A stretch of DNA of 64,000 nt from Stenotrophomonas tumulicola (GTDB lineage Bacteria; Pseudomonadota; Gammaproteobacteria; Xanthomonadales; Xanthomonadaceae): NCBI RefSeq assembly GCF_014117215.1, contig NZ_JACGXS010000002.1, forward strand, positions 1-64,000. Reading direction: 5' to 3'. The translations under genes were made by a program, and so were the position numbers. The notes below the pieces were generated by a model, which worked only from the letters and a program-made list of their open reading frames with translations, was not told where the DNA came from and did not search any database. Position 1 is the stretch's first letter. The number at the start of each line of letters is the position of its first letter. Positions 21,284-30,939 of the stretch are shown piece after piece.

Positions 21284-22180
21284 ATGCGTAACCCGATGAT
21301 GTGGGCGCTGGCGGTGGCCATGAGTGCGTTGCTGCCCGTTGCACACGCGGACGATGCGGCCAAGCCGGAGACGCCACGCACGGCGCAGCAGATCCGTGCA
21401 ACGGCAGAGGCCAGCATGGTGCTGACCGGCACCATCGACATTGCCACCGACGGCAGTGTCGAGAAGGTAGCCTTGGACCGCCGCGAAAAGATTGATCCTG
21501 GGATCGTCCGCTTTATTGAACGATCCGCGGATTCCTGGCGTTTCGAGCCGATCGTGCAGGGCGGCATCAACGTCCCGGCGCGCGCACCCATGCGCGTCCG
21601 TGTAACGGGCAGGACGACCGATGGTGGCGGCATGCAGGTCATGCTGAGTGATGCGAATTTCAGCAACTATGATCCCGACGATACCGAAAGCACCGTAGGC
21701 CTGAAGATGACGCCGCCGCGTTATCCTTCGGATGCATTTTCAATGAATGCCATGGGTACCGTGTTGTTGCAGTTGAAAATAGAGCGTGATGGCAGCGTGG
21801 GGGATGTCGTCGCCGAGCAGGTCAACCTGCGCACGGTGGGCAATGAGCGCATGATGCAGAACATGCGGCAGTCGCTGAGCAAGGCAGCCGTTGCCGCGGC
21901 ACGCAGATGGACATTCCGTGTGCCCACGACCGGCGACCATGTGGATGAGCCCTTCTGGACGGTGCGGGTTCCGGTCAGTTTCGATATCAGCGACACCCTC
22001 AGGCCGAAGGACGATTACGCCGCTTGGCAGGCCTACATCCCTGGACCGCGGCAGGAAGAAGCGCCCTGGCGCACGGCAAAGCCAGAGGAGGCACGCGGGT
22101 CGGACCTGATGCCTGCGGGTGGTGTCTACATGGTCGGCCTGGACAAGGGGCCACGCCTGCTGACGCCGCTGGGCGGCTGA
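21284..22180 (+). CDS. Secreted TonB-C-like protein A
   Basis: A 298-residue protein with a signal peptide (MRNPMMWALAVAMSALLPVAHA) and two regions resembling TonB C-terminal domains. The second is clearest: PPRYPSDAFSMNAMGTVLLQ, followed by VAAARRWTFRVP. Canonical TonB has an N-terminal membrane anchor and a Pro-rich spacer; both are absent here, so it is not an ordinary energy transducer. It is a tandem paralogue of the next gene; both end RLLTPLGG. The start has AAGGAG 8 bases upstream; a longer frame to 21245 is unlikely. Confidence 0.8.
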   Translation: MRNPMMWALAVAMSALLPVAHADDAAKPETPRTAQQIRATAEASMVLTGTIDIATDGSVEKVALDRREKIDPGIVRFIERSADSWRFEPIVQGGINVPARAPMRVRVTGRTTDGGGMQVMLSDANFSNYDPDDTESTVGLKMTPPRYPSDAFSMNAMGTVLLQLKIERDGSVGDVVAEQVNLRTVGNERMMQNMRQSLSKAAVAAARRWTFRVPTTGDHVDEPFWTVRVPVSFDISDTLRPKDDYAAWQAYIPGPRQEEAPWRTAKPEEARGSDLMPAGGVYMVGLDKGPRLLTPLGG

Positions 22181-22220
22181 CTTCCGTACCACCCAGGAAT
22201 CTCGCAGGGAACAATCAAGC

Positions 22221-23111
22221 ATGGACAATCAAGCAGGAAAGCGTGCTGTTGGTGCTGCACTGGCTCTGTTGCTTCTGGCTTCGCCTGCAGCCGGTGCATC
22301 CGCCAGCCCATCGGCCAGCCGCGCGGAAGTCAGCAAGCAGCTTGTCGGGACCACGCTGGTGCGCGGCCAGATCGATATCGAAGCAGACGGGTCGGTGTCG
22401 AACCTCGAGCTCGAGGCGGAGGAGAAGCTTGAGCCGGGCGTGGTGCGCTTCGTTCGCCAGACGGCGGAGAAGTGGCGTTTCGAACCGGTGAAAGTTGACG
22501 GAAAGGACGTGGCCGTACGTAGTTCCGTGAGTGTCAGGCTCATCGCCAGCCAGGGTGGGCAGGAGCAGGTCCGGATCCATGTCAGTGGCGTCGATTTCGG
22601 CAATATTGATGATGAGGGCAACGCCCGGGTGCAGAAGGTCTCGATGAAGGCGCCGGCCTATCCCAATACGGCAAGCACCATGGGCGGGGCCGGGACGGTG
22701 TATGTCGTCATCAGGATCGGCCGTGATGGCAAAGTCGAGGATGCAATGGCTGAGCAGGTCAACCTGCGTGCCGTGGGCACGGAGAAGCAGATGCAGGAAG
22801 TCCGGGATTCGCTGTCGTCCAGCGCGCTTGCCGCAGCGCGACGGTGGACGTTCCGGCCACCGACAGAGGGGCCCCATGTCGATGCGCCCTTTTGGACGGT
22901 ACGTGTGCCAGTGAGCTTTTTGCTGAATCGCCAGAAAGAAGAAGACTCACCGGGCCTCTGGGTTGCTTACGTGCCAGGTCCGCGATATTCGGCGCCGTGG
23001 TTGGCGGATGACGATGCTCCCGGGTTCTCTCCCGATACGCTGGCCGAAGGTGGAATCTACATGGCTGATCGCCAAGGGCCGCGCCTGCTGACGCCGTTGG
23101 GCGGCGAGTGA
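22221..23111 (+). CDS. Secreted TonB-C-like protein B
   Basis: A 296-residue paralogue of the preceding protein with the same order of elements: a signal peptide (about 1-28), a first beta-rich region (TTLVRGQIDIEADGSVSNLE), then the TonB-C-like block (APAYPNTASTMGGAGTVYVV ... LAAARRWTFRPP) and the terminal RLLTPLGGE. It follows after 40 bases on the same strand, so the pair probably forms one transcript arising from tandem duplication. The function is unknown. Candidates include periplasmic interaction with TonB-dependent receptors or a general beta-alpha-beta binding fold. Confidence 0.8.
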   Translation: MDNQAGKRAVGAALALLLLASPAAGASASPSASRAEVSKQLVGTTLVRGQIDIEADGSVSNLELEAEEKLEPGVVRFVRQTAEKWRFEPVKVDGKDVAVRSSVSVRLIASQGGQEQVRIHVSGVDFGNIDDEGNARVQKVSMKAPAYPNTASTMGGAGTVYVVIRIGRDGKVEDAMAEQVNLRAVGTEKQMQEVRDSLSSSALAAARRWTFRPPTEGPHVDAPFWTVRVPVSFLLNRQKEEDSPGLWVAYVPGPRYSAPWLADDDAPGFSPDTLAEGGIYMADRQGPRLLTPLGGE

Positions 23112-23138
23112 GCGTTGCCGGCGGACGGTCGGCTATCG

Positions 23139-23171
23139 GGGCAAGGGCGTGACCACCAAGCGTCCTTGCCC
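23139..23171. terminator. Possible bidirectional terminator hairpin
   Basis: GGGCAAGG (23139-23146) and CCTTGCCC (23164-23171) form an 8-bp stem with a 17-base loop, between the convergent ends of the TonB-C-like pair and the cupin-like gene. There is no T run, so the call rests on position and complementarity. Confidence 0.35.
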
Positions 23172-23195
23172 ACCGTCAGCCAACTGCAGCGCTGG

Positions 23196-24218
23196 TCAGC
23201 GCTCCAGCCGTTTGCGCAGCGTGGCGCGAAGCTGGGCCGCCATGGTCTCGTCCAGCGGTCCCAGCAGGCCATGGGCATGTTCGGGAACATGCCCGGTGGT
23301 GCGTTCGTCGGCCTCGAACACGTAGTGCCGGAACATCGCGTGCCAGGCTTCGCGCTGTGCAGCAGGCAGGTCGCGCACCGCCAGGATGGACAGCATCAGG
23401 GCATTCATGGGGGCATCCCTCCATGCCGGCACAGGCCGCCACCAGTAGTTGACCAGCACGTTGAAGGCATCCAGGCCCTCCATGTGGTGCCACCACAACG
23501 ACGGGATGTACACCGCATCACCGGGTCCAAGCTCGGCTACCTGCGCGTACTGCATTGCCTCGGCGAAGCGCGGGAAGCGCACGGGATCCGGGGCGGCGAA
23601 GTCCACCAGGCTGACCGCCTGCCCGGCAGGGGTGAAGTCCAGCGGGCCGACATGCAGGTTGCCGACCTGGTCCGGCGGGAACAGGGTGACGCGCCTTCGG
23701 CCTGCCGCGACGCAGGCCAGGTTGTCCGGCACGTCCTGGTGGGCGGCGATGCGTGAGCGGTTGCCGATCCAGATGCTGGCCAGCGGATCGGCCACGCCGA
23801 TGTCCAATGCGTTGTCCGCGCTGAGGCCGGGCAGGAAGCTGTCCAGGGTAGTGGACGCTACGTAGATCGACGGAGCGTCCGGATTGTCGTGGTATTTGAG
23901 CAAGGTATCCAGCACGACCTTGAGCGGCACCTGCTCGCGACGGAAATTGAAGCCGGTCATGTCCTCGTTGTAGAAGACCCGTCCCCGTGCCTGTGGCGGC
24001 GCGGTAGTGGCGGTGACCGGCATGCCACTGCGGTCGAATGGCTTCAGGTAGGCCACGCCATGCGCTGCGGATTCCCGGGCGGCCGATACCAGCGGCCATC
24101 CGGATACCAGTCCGCGGATTACCTTGGGCGTGGTCCAGCCGGGCAACCGGGCAGCAAGCTGCCCGGGCGCGATGCCATGAACCTCTTCGATGTGCCCGGT
24201 TGGTTGCATGCCATCCAT
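23196..24218 (-). CDS. Cupin-like (JmjC-type) domain protein
   Basis: A 340-residue protein of the cupin-8/JmjC-like fold, related to 2-oxoglutarate/iron oxygenases. The HxD metal motif appears in IAAHQDVPDNLACVAAGRR, and the distal histidine pair is in IPSLWWHHMEGL. In xanthomonads such proteins commonly follow TonB-dependent receptors of glycan uptake modules, as here: it starts 11 bases after the receptor stop. Whether it is an active hydroxylase of protein or ligand is unknown. Start alternatives are ATG 24218 and ATG 24209; a longer frame to 24494 lies inside the receptor gene and is rejected. Confidence 0.85.
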   Translation of the reverse strand: MDGMQPTGHIEEVHGIAPGQLAARLPGWTTPKVIRGLVSGWPLVSAARESAAHGVAYLKPFDRSGMPVTATTAPPQARGRVFYNEDMTGFNFRREQVPLKVVLDTLLKYHDNPDAPSIYVASTTLDSFLPGLSADNALDIGVADPLASIWIGNRSRIAAHQDVPDNLACVAAGRRRVTLFPPDQVGNLHVGPLDFTPAGQAVSLVDFAAPDPVRFPRFAEAMQYAQVAELGPGDAVYIPSLWWHHMEGLDAFNVLVNYWWRPVPAWRDAPMNALMLSILAVRDLPAAQREAWHAMFRHYVFEADERTTGHVPEHAHGLLGPLDETMAAQLRATLRKRLER

Positions 24219-24229
24219 CTTGCCATCGG

Positions 24230-27200
24230 TCAGAACTTGTAGCGTACGCCGAACATGTAGCGCGGCCCGGTCTGGGTGGCATAGCGCAGCATGTTGCTGT
24301 GGCGGGCGTAGGTACGCATGGTCTCGTCGGTGAGGTTGATGCCTTCCAGGCTGAGCGACAACTGCGGCGTCACGGCGTAGCTGATGTTGACGTCCAGCTG
24401 GCCATAGGCCTCGGTGTAATTGGGGTTCGGTCCCTGCCCACCAATGCCATTGAGGAAGCTGTCGCGCCAGTTGTACGCCGCACGCACCTGCCATGCATTC
24501 TTGTCATAGAAGGCCACCAGGTTGGCCGAATCGCTCAGGCCGATCATCGGGTACTGGTCGCCCAGGCTCAGGTTGTTGAAGGTGAGGCCCGATTTGACCT
24601 TGGTGTAGTTGGCGGCCAGGCCGAAGCCGGACTGCCCGAACAGATGCTGCACGCTGACTTCCCAGCCATCCAGGTGGTCCGAGCGCTGGTTGGCCGGCAC
24701 GGTGATGTCGAAGCCAGCCACCGGATCGCCGGGCTGCCCGACGATGGTGCCGGTCAGTTGTCCGGCCGAATTGGTGCCGGTTGCAGTGACGCCGGGGTCG
24801 CCATCATGGTTGGTGAAGATGAAATCACGGATGCACGGCATGTCGGTTGCGCCGCAGCCCGACGCCAACGCTTCGTTCCAGTAGGTGCCGCCCACCGGGG
24901 TATGCAGGTTGCCCGGCTCCTCGCGCAGGATGGTGTTGCTGATGAAGTTCTTGATGTTCTTGCGGAAGTAGCCGACGGAGGCGTAGCTGGATTCGCCGTA
25001 ATACCATTCCAGCGACAGGTCGAAGTTGTCCGACAGCAGCGGCTCCAGGCCGGGGTTGCCACGTGATCCGGTACCGCCCTGGGTGCGTACGATATCCGCC
25101 AGCGTCTGCCCGCTCTGGATCTGCGTCCAGCCCGGGCGACCGATGCTGCGGCTGTAGCTGCCGCGCAGTGCCAGCGCGTCGCTGATGTCCAGCTTCAAGT
25201 CCACGTTGGGCAGGAAGTAATCGTACTCGCCACGGCCGTCGATCACGCCGCTTTCCGTCGCGTAGTCGATGTTGAACTCATTGGCCGAGCTCCAGCTGAT
25301 CCCGTCCGGCACGCGCACCATGGCGGAGGATTCCACCTCGGTCTTCTCGTAGCGGACGCCGACGGCAACGTTCAGCGGCATCGACCAGTCGAACGTGGTG
25401 CGGTACTGCAGGTAGGCACTCTTCGACTTCTCGGTGGTGCGGATGTCTTCGCTGTATTCGGTCGGTGCGAAGTAGCAGGTGGGACAGGCGGGATCGGAGG
25501 CGGTCCCCACTTCGCCGGCTCGCTCGCGCAGGCGGTCGAAATCGAATACCAGGAAGCGGCCGGTCATGCGTGGGTCGCCGCTGCCGGAGAAGGCCTTGAA
25601 GTACTTGGCCATGTCATCGGCGTACCAGATGCTGTCGTCGTAGTCGCCGGGCGTGCCGAGGCCGCCCCAGCTGTTGCGCTGTTCGATGGCCGAGGCCGAA
25701 CGGTTCTGGACTTCCGTGGACCCGATGCCGAAGTCCAGGGCCGAGTAGTTGGCGAACTTGAAGCGGCCACGCGCCTGGAACTGTTCCACCTCGGACTTGT
25801 TGTAGCTGTTCTGGAACACCGAGCCGGTGACCAGGGCGTCGGACGCTTCGACCTGGGTCCTTCCTGGCGGCAGCGCCACGTTGATGATCGGCAGGTCACC
25901 GCTGTAGTCCACGGTGGTGGTACCGCGCACGAAGGCGGCCACGCCCAGTACGCCGGCCGAACCATAAGGGCTGTCCGGTTGTGATTCGGCGCTGGAGTTG
26001 TGGTAATCGAAGGACAGGTCCAGTGCGTCGTTGACTTCCCACTCCACGTTGAAGCCCAGCGAGTCCATGGTGTTCTTGGTGGCCAGCTTGGCGCCACCCA
26101 TCGACAGGTCGGAGTACTCCATGTCTTCGGAGTAGATGATCGGCGCGGCCACCGGGCCATTGGTCCAGGTGCTGTCGCCAGGCCCGTAGTTGAACCATAC
26201 CGACAGCTCGCTGCGTTGCTGCTGCACCTTGTTCTCGACGTGGGTGTAGTCCAGCGTGGTGGTTACGTTGTCGGCCGGCTTCCATTGGAACGTCGCCTGC
26301 GCGTTGGTACGCTGGCGCTGCACGCCGTTGACGTTGTAGGCGGTGTTCTGCGGGCGGCCGTAGACATCGTCCGCACCGGGACGGTTCTGGATGCGGTCTG
26401 CATAGCCCTGGCCGGGCAGGGGCAGGGCACGCCCGTCTTCGGTTTCATCGCCCTGGAAGGTGGCCCAGCCTTCGGCCACGGTGGCCTGGTTGAAGCCCGA
26501 GTCGCGCTCCTGGTGGCTGGCGCTGAGGGCAACGCCGAAGCGGCCATCGGCATAGGTGTTGCTGAAGATGCCGGACATCTCGCCGGTCAGCTCCGATCCG
26601 CGCAGCGTGCGCGGCAGGTTGCCGTTGGAGCTGTCATTGATCGCCTTCAGGCCAACGCTGATCACCGGCTCCGATTCCAGCGGGCGCAGCGTCTTGATGT
26701 TGATCGTGGCGCCGATACCGCCGGTTGGGTTGTCGGCGCGGGTGGTCTTGTAGACCTCTACCGCCGAGATCGATTCAGAGGCGATGTTGGCGAAATCAAA
26801 CGAACGCGAGCCGGACAGGCCGGCGCCGCCGTCACCCAGGTTGGACGCTGGCATCTGGCGGCCGTTGAGCAGGACCAGGTTGTAGTCGGGGCCGATGCCA
26901 CGCACGGTCACCTTGGAGCCCTCGCCGCTGGAGGTGCGGTCGATGGACACGCCGCTGATGCGTTGCAGCGACTCGGCCAGGTTGGTATCCGGGAACTTGC
27001 CGATGTCTTCGGCCACGATGCCGTCGACCACGCCCTGGCTGTCGCGCTTGAGATTCATCGAGGAGGTGAGACTGCCGCGGATACCGGTGACCATCACCGT
27101 GTCCAGGGTTGCAGGATCAGGATCCTGCGAGCGGGCACTCGAAGCTTCCGTGCTGTCCTGTGCCCAGGAGGGCGCGGCCACGGCAAGCAACAGGGCGGAG

Positions 27201-27241
27201 GCGAGCATCGTCTTGCGGGGTACGGCCTTGTACTTCCTCAT
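24230..27241 (-). CDS. TonB-dependent outer membrane receptor
   Basis: A 1003-residue receptor of the large xanthomonad type that imports glycans, siderophores or similar. It has a signal peptide (1-27, ending SWAQD), a TonB-box-like LDTVMVTGIR at about 46-55, a plug domain (EDIGKFPDTNLAESLQRISG ... VTVRGIGPDYN) and a beta-barrel ending in ...MFGVRYKF with the terminal Phe. The start is preceded by GGGAGGG. The cupin-like gene follows in the same transcript, and the LacI-type regulator lies upstream on the same strand. Context suggests carbohydrate rather than iron, but the ligand is not evident. Confidence 0.93.
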   Translation of the reverse strand: MRKYKAVPRKTMLASALLLAVAAPSWAQDSTEASSARSQDPDPATLDTVMVTGIRGSLTSSMNLKRDSQGVVDGIVAEDIGKFPDTNLAESLQRISGVSIDRTSSGEGSKVTVRGIGPDYNLVLLNGRQMPASNLGDGGAGLSGSRSFDFANIASESISAVEVYKTTRADNPTGGIGATINIKTLRPLESEPVISVGLKAINDSSNGNLPRTLRGSELTGEMSGIFSNTYADGRFGVALSASHQERDSGFNQATVAEGWATFQGDETEDGRALPLPGQGYADRIQNRPGADDVYGRPQNTAYNVNGVQRQRTNAQATFQWKPADNVTTTLDYTHVENKVQQQRSELSVWFNYGPGDSTWTNGPVAAPIIYSEDMEYSDLSMGGAKLATKNTMDSLGFNVEWEVNDALDLSFDYHNSSAESQPDSPYGSAGVLGVAAFVRGTTTVDYSGDLPIINVALPPGRTQVEASDALVTGSVFQNSYNKSEVEQFQARGRFKFANYSALDFGIGSTEVQNRSASAIEQRNSWGGLGTPGDYDDSIWYADDMAKYFKAFSGSGDPRMTGRFLVFDFDRLRERAGEVGTASDPACPTCYFAPTEYSEDIRTTEKSKSAYLQYRTTFDWSMPLNVAVGVRYEKTEVESSAMVRVPDGISWSSANEFNIDYATESGVIDGRGEYDYFLPNVDLKLDISDALALRGSYSRSIGRPGWTQIQSGQTLADIVRTQGGTGSRGNPGLEPLLSDNFDLSLEWYYGESSYASVGYFRKNIKNFISNTILREEPGNLHTPVGGTYWNEALASGCGATDMPCIRDFIFTNHDGDPGVTATGTNSAGQLTGTIVGQPGDPVAGFDITVPANQRSDHLDGWEVSVQHLFGQSGFGLAANYTKVKSGLTFNNLSLGDQYPMIGLSDSANLVAFYDKNAWQVRAAYNWRDSFLNGIGGQGPNPNYTEAYGQLDVNISYAVTPQLSLSLEGINLTDETMRTYARHSNMLRYATQTGPRYMFGVRYKF

Positions 27242-27331
27242 TGCGTTCCCTCCCCGGGGAGTTCGAAGACAGCGGTTCTGATGCGGCTGCTACGCTTGGA
27301 CGGCACGACGGGGGCGATTGGGATGCATGGG

Positions 27332-27345
27332 TGACAGCGTTGTCA
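27332..27345. promoter_or_regulatory. Candidate LacI-family operator over a -35 element
   Basis: TGACAGCGTTGTCA is a 14-bp near-perfect palindrome (12 of 14 positions symmetric) centred on CG, the usual form of LacI/GalR-family operators. On the minus strand its edge forms TTGACA (27346-27341), a consensus -35, about 100 bases before the receptor start. It lies in the 364-base gap between the LacI-type gene and the receptor. The rest of that gap shows no gene. Confidence 0.6.
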
Positions 27346-27605
27346 ACAAACCGACATGTGCGGCGGGATGGACTGGCGGGGAGGGGGCACTGCTGAATGC
27401 AGCCTTGACGGCTTTGCGTGGTGGGGAAATGCCTGTGATTCCAGCGGGATGCGGGAAAACAGCGGTCCACTGGAAGCAGCGCATGAAGGGCAGGTGATGT
27501 GCTGCGTTGCAGAATGGATCTGCGCAGCCGCAAATGGAGAAACCACGGTGCCGATCACACCGCACCTGACAGCGCTGGACAACCGGCACGTCGCCGGCGG
27601 CCTGC

Positions 27606-28619
27606 TCAGGGCTTCCGGCGGCGCGGCGGTGCGGTGGATTCGCGTACCAGGACGGCATGCTCGACCGTGACCATGCGGCCGCCGTGCGGGGTGCGGATGC
27701 GGTCGATCAACTGCAGTGTCGCCAGCTGTCCCATGTCAGCGGTCGGTTGGCGCACCGTGGTCAGGGCAGGGAATATGTGGCTGGCGATGGGGGTGTCATC
27801 GAAGCCGCACACTGAGAGGTCCCTGGGGATGCGCAGGCCGCGTTCGCCCGCTACGCGGTACACCGCAGCGGCCATGTCGTCGTTGGCGGCGAAGATCGCG
27901 GTGGGTGGATCGGCACGTTCCAGCAGCCGATGGGCGGATGCCACGCCGGATTCGAACGAGAACTGTCCGCTGACCACCAGCGTCGGGTCGTAGGCAATGC
28001 CTGCCTCACGCAGGGCGCGCCTGTAGCCGACGTGGCGCCATTGGCAGGCACCGTGCGTGCGCGGTCCTTTGATGTGGCCGATACGGCGGTGACCCAACGC
28101 GAGCAGGTGCCGCATCAGTTCCAGGGCCGCGGTGGTCTCATCCATCCGCACGCCGATGCAGCCATCGGGATCACGCGGGGCGATGCATGCATAGGGCACG
28201 CCCAGGTCTTCCAGGCTGGAGCGCACCACCGGATCATCGGTCAGCGGGGGAACCAGTACCATGCCATCGGGACGCGAATTCTCGAACATCGCGGTCAGGT
28301 CAGGCAACGCATGCCGGCCCACGCCCACCGGACCCAGCAGCAGGTTGTAATGGTTGGCCTGGCAGGCCTCCAGCATCCCGTTCTGGATCTCCATCAGGTA
28401 GTTGCGCGACGGGTTGTTGTACGCCAGTGCCAGCGTGTACGAACGTTGGCCGGCGAGGCTGCGCGCGGAGGGGTTGGGTTTGTATCCCAGCCGTGCCACG
28501 GCGTTGCGCACCCGTGCCTGGGTTTCCTCGCGCACATTGGGCTCGTTGTTCAGCACACGCGAGACGGTCTTGATGGAAACCCCTGCTGCTGCGGCGACAT
28601 CCTCGATTCGACTGCGCAT
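27606..28619 (-). CDS. LacI-family transcriptional regulator
   Basis: A 337-residue repressor. The N-terminal helix-turn-helix RIEDVAAAAGVSIKTVSRVL is at about 4-23 with the hinge YKPNPSARSLAG, followed by a periplasmic-binding-protein-like sugar-sensing domain (FAANDDMAAAVYRVAGERGL). It lies upstream of, and on the same strand as, the TonB-dependent receptor, and a LacI-type palindrome lies between them. It therefore probably controls the receptor and cupin-like gene in response to a sugar or oligosaccharide. A longer frame to 28820 runs into repeat sequence and is rejected; the ATG at 28619 starts the helix-turn-helix. Confidence 0.92.
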   Translation of the reverse strand: MRSRIEDVAAAAGVSIKTVSRVLNNEPNVREETQARVRNAVARLGYKPNPSARSLAGQRSYTLALAYNNPSRNYLMEIQNGMLEACQANHYNLLLGPVGVGRHALPDLTAMFENSRPDGMVLVPPLTDDPVVRSSLEDLGVPYACIAPRDPDGCIGVRMDETTAALELMRHLLALGHRRIGHIKGPRTHGACQWRHVGYRRALREAGIAYDPTLVVSGQFSFESGVASAHRLLERADPPTAIFAANDDMAAAVYRVAGERGLRIPRDLSVCGFDDTPIASHIFPALTTVRQPTADMGQLATLQLIDRIRTPHGGRMVTVEHAVLVRESTAPPRRRKP

Positions 28620-28758
28620 GGTGCGGATGATCCTATGGGAGCCTGGTGACGGTGCCGGAGGCTGTGCGGCGGCAAGCGATGGTGCTACGAAGCGGCGATG
28701 TTGCCATGGCGCGGCGCAACACGGACAGATCCGGGGGCATCGGGACAACGGGGGATCC

Positions 28759-28833
28759 GTAGAGCGGGCCCATGGCCCGCTGCCCTTGTTTCCGGCATCG
28801 CGCCAACGGCAGCGGGGCATGGCCCCGCTCTAC
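28759..28833. repeat. Long paired SMAG repeat
   Basis: GTAGAGCGGGCCCATGGCCC and its inverted partner flank the TTGTTTCCGGCATCGCG core, the same architecture as the long hairpins at the left end. It lies between the LacI-type gene start and the rho terminator. The rest of 28620-28865 shows no gene. Confidence 0.85.
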
Positions 28834-28865
28834 CATTTGTTTCTGCGCGCCAATCCCCGCAAACG

Positions 28866-28894
28866 ACAAAGGCCCCGCAATGCGGGGCCTTTGT
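28866..28894 (-). terminator. Rho-independent terminator of rho
   Basis: A 13-bp perfect stem ACAAAGGCCCCGC / GCGGGGCCTTTGT with a 3-base loop lies 25 bases after the rho stop. On the minus strand the transcript ends ...CCTTTGTCGTTT. Confidence 0.85.
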
Positions 28895-28918
28895 CGAAGA
28901 ACGATCGGCGCCGGTAAC

Positions 28919-30715
28919 TCAGCGCTTCATCGAACCGAAGAACTCGTCGTTGGACTTGGTGTTCTTCATCTTGTCCAGCAGGAATTCCATCGCGGCCATT
29001 TCATCCATCGGATGCAGCAGCTTGCGCAGGATCCAGATCTTCTGCAGCAGCTCCGGCTCGATCAGCAGGTCTTCGCGGCGGGTGCCTGAACGGTTGATGT
29101 CGATGGCCGGGAACACGCGCTTCTCGGAGATACGGCGGCTCAGGTGCACTTCGCTGTTGCCGGTGCCCTTGAACTCTTCGTAGATCACCTCGTCCATCTT
29201 GCTGCCGGTGTCGACCAGCGCGGTGGCGATGATGGTCAGGCTGCCGCCTTCTTCCACGTTGCGTGCGGCGCCGAAGAAGCGCTTCGGACGGTGCAGCGCG
29301 TTGGCGTCGACGCCGCCGGTCAGCACCTTGCCCGAGCTCGGCACCACGTTGTTGTAGGCGCGTGCCAGGCGGGTGATCGAATCCAGCAGGATCACCACGT
29401 CTTTCTTGTGCTCGACCAGGCGCTTGGCGCGCTCGATCACCATTTCGGCGACCTGCACGTGGCGCGCGGCCGGCTCATCGAACGTCGAGCTGATGACCTC
29501 GCCACGCACGGTGCGCTGCATTTCGGTCACTTCTTCCGGGCGCTCGTCGATCAGCAGTACGATCAGGTGGACGTCCGGATGGTTGGTGGTGATGGCCGTT
29601 GCCACCTGCTGCATCATCATCGTCTTGCCCGCCTTCGGCTGGGAGACGATGAGCGAGCGCTGGCCCTTGCCCTGCGGTGCCATCAGGTCGAGGATGCGGC
29701 CGGTGATGTCTTCGGATGAACCGTTGCCGCGCTCCAGGGTGAAGCGACGGCGCGGGAACAACGCGGTCAGGTTCTCGAACAGCACCTTGTTCTTCGACGC
29801 TTCCAGCGGCTCGCCGTTGATGGTGTCCACGATGGACAGTGCGAAGTAACGCTCGCCATCCTTCGGGAAGCGGATGCGGCCGGAGAGGTGGTCGCCGGTG
29901 CGCAGGTTGAAGCGACGGATCTGGCTGGGCGAGATGTAGGTATCGTCCGGGCCGGCCAGGTAGCTGGCCTCGGCCGCGCGCAGGAAACCGAAGCCGTCAG
30001 GCAGGATTTCCAGCACGCCGTCGGCAGCGACGCCGTCGCCATGGCGGGTCAGCACCTTCAGCAGGGCGAAGATGACGTCCTGCTTGCGTGCACGTGCGAC
30101 ACCTTCGGAGATCTGCAGCTGCTCGGCGATCTCCAGCAGCTTCTGCGCCGGCATGCGCTTGAGGTCGCTCAGCGAGTAGACCGGGAAGCCTTCCGGCACG
30201 TTGGCATGCGGCCGCGGCACGAAGGGTTGCTGGTCGTTGCTGTCCTGCGGCAGGCCGTCATCGCGGCCACGGCCACCACGGTCGCGGTCGCGACGATTGC
30301 GGAAGCGGTCGCGGCGGTTGCCCTGGCCCTGCTGGTTGCCCTGCTGGTTGCCTTGGTAGGGACCCTGGTTCGAGCCGGCGGCGGTATTCTGCTGGCCTCC
30401 CCCCTGGTTGTTGTGCTGTGGATTCTGCTGCTGGCGGCCCTGGCCGGATTCGCGGCCTTCGCTGTCGCCACCGCCATGGGAGGCGGGGGCGTCGGCAGCG
30501 GGCGCGCTCGGCGCTGCGGAGGCGGGTGCAGCAGGCGCAGGTGCGGGTGCCGCAGGCGCTGGCGCTTGGGGCGCTGCAGCCAACGGCAGTGCGGGCTGCG
30601 CCGGGGCACTGGTTTCTGTGGCGGCCGCAGCGGCAGCCTTGGTCACGCGGGGCTTGCGCACGCGCTTTTCGGCGGGCGCATCAGCGCTACCGGTTTCGGA
30701 AGTGTTATCGGACAA
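28919..30715 (-). CDS. rho: Transcription termination factor Rho with long disordered N-terminus
   Basis: A hexameric RNA-dependent ATPase that ends transcription. Residues from about 180 match canonical Rho (419 residues in E. coli): the N-terminal helical block [19 protein letters not shown], the RNA-binding [10 protein letters not shown], Walker A QPKAGKT, and [14 protein letters not shown]. Residues 1-175 are an extra low-complexity region: Ala/Pro-rich (27-80), Gln/Asn/Gly-rich (91-133), then Arg/Asp/Gly-rich (134-153). The start is probably TTG at 30715 (peptide [10 protein letters not shown]), with GAGG 10 bases upstream; GTG 30811 in the same frame is an alternative. No ATG fits. Confidence 0.93.
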   Translation of the reverse strand: MSDNTSETGSADAPAEKRVRKPRVTKAAAAAATETSAPAQPALPLAAAPQAPAPAAPAPAPAAPASAAPSAPAADAPASHGGGDSEGRESGQGRQQQNPQHNNQGGGQQNTAAGSNQGPYQGNQQGNQQGQGNRRDRFRNRRDRDRGGRGRDDGLPQDSNDQQPFVPRPHANVPEGFPVYSLSDLKRMPAQKLLEIAEQLQISEGVARARKQDVIFALLKVLTRHGDGVAADGVLEILPDGFGFLRAAEASYLAGPDDTYISPSQIRRFNLRTGDHLSGRIRFPKDGERYFALSIVDTINGEPLEASKNKVLFENLTALFPRRRFTLERGNGSSEDITGRILDLMAPQGKGQRSLIVSQPKAGKTMMMQQVATAITTNHPDVHLIVLLIDERPEEVTEMQRTVRGEVISSTFDEPAARHVQVAEMVIERAKRLVEHKKDVVILLDSITRLARAYNNVVPSSGKVLTGGVDANALHRPKRFFGAARNVEEGGSLTIIATALVDTGSKMDEVIYEEFKGTGNSEVHLSRRISEKRVFPAIDINRSGTRREDLLIEPELLQKIWILRKLLHPMDEMAAMEFLLDKMKNTKSNDEFFGSMKR

Positions 30716-30904
30716 GAGCGTTATTCCTCGCTTGAAGGTGCGAGCGCCCGGCTGGGGCGGCGAACGAAGGGAAAAGGGTCTGGAGTGAACTGCATCCAGA
30801 GGGCGCGGCACGCGAACGCGGCCGGATGTGCCGACACTACCATCGGCGCGCGGCGCCTTGCAAGGGCTGCCGGGATCATACGTTCATGCAGTGCAAGGGC
30901 TACA

Positions 30905-30927
30905 GGCAGCCGGCGTCACCGGCTGCC
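30905..30927 (-). terminator. Hairpin between trxA and rho
   Basis: A perfect 9-bp stem GGCAGCCGG / CCGGCTGCC with a 5-base loop lies 13 bases after the trxA stop. There is no U run on the minus strand, so it may be an RNA-stabilising element or a weak terminator rather than a full stop. The remaining 30716-30904 is rho leader sequence without a visible gene. Confidence 0.5.
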
Positions 30928-30939
30928 GGGTACTGCAGC

